Source of the DNA: an uncultured Haloferula sp.
GTDB lineage: Bacteria; Verrucomicrobiota; Verrucomicrobiae; Verrucomicrobiales; Akkermansiaceae
Length of the DNA stretch: 6,165 nucleotides
Direction of reading: 5' to 3'
Assembly (NCBI GenBank): GCA_946481625.1
Contig: CAMLOZ010000233.1
Location: 1-6,165, forward strand
In this document: one piece after another, positions 5,957-6,165 of the stretch
How the letters are laid out: each line of letters starts with the position of its first letter
How positions within the stretch are numbered: the stretch's first letter is position 1
Program-made: the position numbers and the translations under genes
Notes under the pieces: model-generated
What the model saw: only the letters and a program-made list of their open reading frames with translations
What the model was told of the DNA's origin: nothing
The model's database searches: none

Positions 5957-6165
5957 ATGAACGCACTGGACTCACTATTCGAATGGGTGCTCGCCGCCAC
6001 CCTCCGCGCTTCGGCGCTCGCGGCCCTTGTCCTCGGAATCCAATTCGCGCTGCGCCGGCAGCTTCCCGCCACGTGGCGGCATGCCTTGTGGCTGCCGATG
6101 CTGCTGGTTTTGATCCTGCCGATGTTGCCCAAGGTGCCGTTGGGAATCCTGCCCGCGCGGCGGGC
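5957..6165 (+). CDS. BlaR1-like M56-family membrane metallopeptidase, N-terminal part (runs off right edge)
   Basis: An ATG 8 bp after the blaI stop opens a frame that continues past the window edge, with 69 codons visible. Two hydrophobic membrane segments are seen (about 9-29 and 43-58). They are joined by a basic loop, RRQLPATWRHALW (33-45), which is the typical N-terminal signature of BlaR1/MecR1 peptidase-M56 proteins (arginine-rich loop, then W-R-ALW leading into the second helix). In the family, a membrane-embedded zinc site (HEXXH) cleaves or triggers cleavage of the BlaI partner when the extracellular sensor domain binds its ligand. Both the zinc motif and any sensor domain lie beyond the edge, so the signal cannot be judged. 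There is no Shine-Dalgarno; translation is probably coupled to blaI, and both should be controlled by the twin operators. Confidence 0.88.
   Translation, partial: MNALDSLFEWVLAATLRASALAALVLGIQFALRRQLPATWRHALWLPMLLVLILPMLPKVPLGILPARR

Noticed and set aside
5568..6165. Beta-lactam resistance regulatory system
   Set aside because: BlaI/M56 pairs are common in PVC bacteria without beta-lactamases. No beta-lactamase or penicillin-binding protein gene is in the window, and the sensor domain is not visible.

Overview
The window is GC-rich, bacterial and densely coded on both strands. It most likely comes from a verrucomicrobial or other PVC-superphylum chromosome. The main reason is the central gene, a 1005-residue secreted protein joining a PVC-type beta-propeller 'membrane-bound dehydrogenase' domain, HEAT-like repeats and a C-terminal CxxCH haem domain, an architecture known chiefly from Planctomycetes and Verrucomicrobia. 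A BlaI/M56 pair and scarce Shine-Dalgarno sequences are compatible with this. The genus cannot be fixed from the sequence.

Layout. Positions 1-2217 hold a leftward cluster, read right to left: a sugar-1-phosphate nucleotidyltransferase (MurU-like, with an added C-terminal left-handed beta-helix tail), an APH-fold sugar kinase (AmgK-like), and the first 98 codons of a membrane-anchored protein that starts inside the kinase stop codon and runs off the left edge. The kinase and nucleotidyltransferase form a plausible two-step route from a free amino sugar to its 1-phosphate and then a nucleotide sugar. The best-known precedent is MurNAc recycling to UDP-MurNAc by AmgK and MurU.

Positions 2218-2433 are a divergent intergenic region with several short inverted repeats built on CCCGA/TCGGG. 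From 2434 to 5451 the large haem protein is read rightward, and it is closed by a strong rho-independent terminator (5476-5509).

Positions 5515-6165 hold a separate regulatory unit. Two near-identical 20-bp operator-like repeats spaced 23 bp apart precede a BlaI/MecI-family repressor, which is followed after 8 bp by the N-terminus of a BlaR1-like M56 membrane metallopeptidase cut by the right edge.

No mobile element, CRISPR array, tRNA or rRNA was seen. The window looks like ordinary chromosomal content of a PVC bacterium. The items most worth a second look are the tandem BlaI operators, the rare-codon insertion in the nucleotidyltransferase, and the unidentified membrane protein coupled to the kinase.
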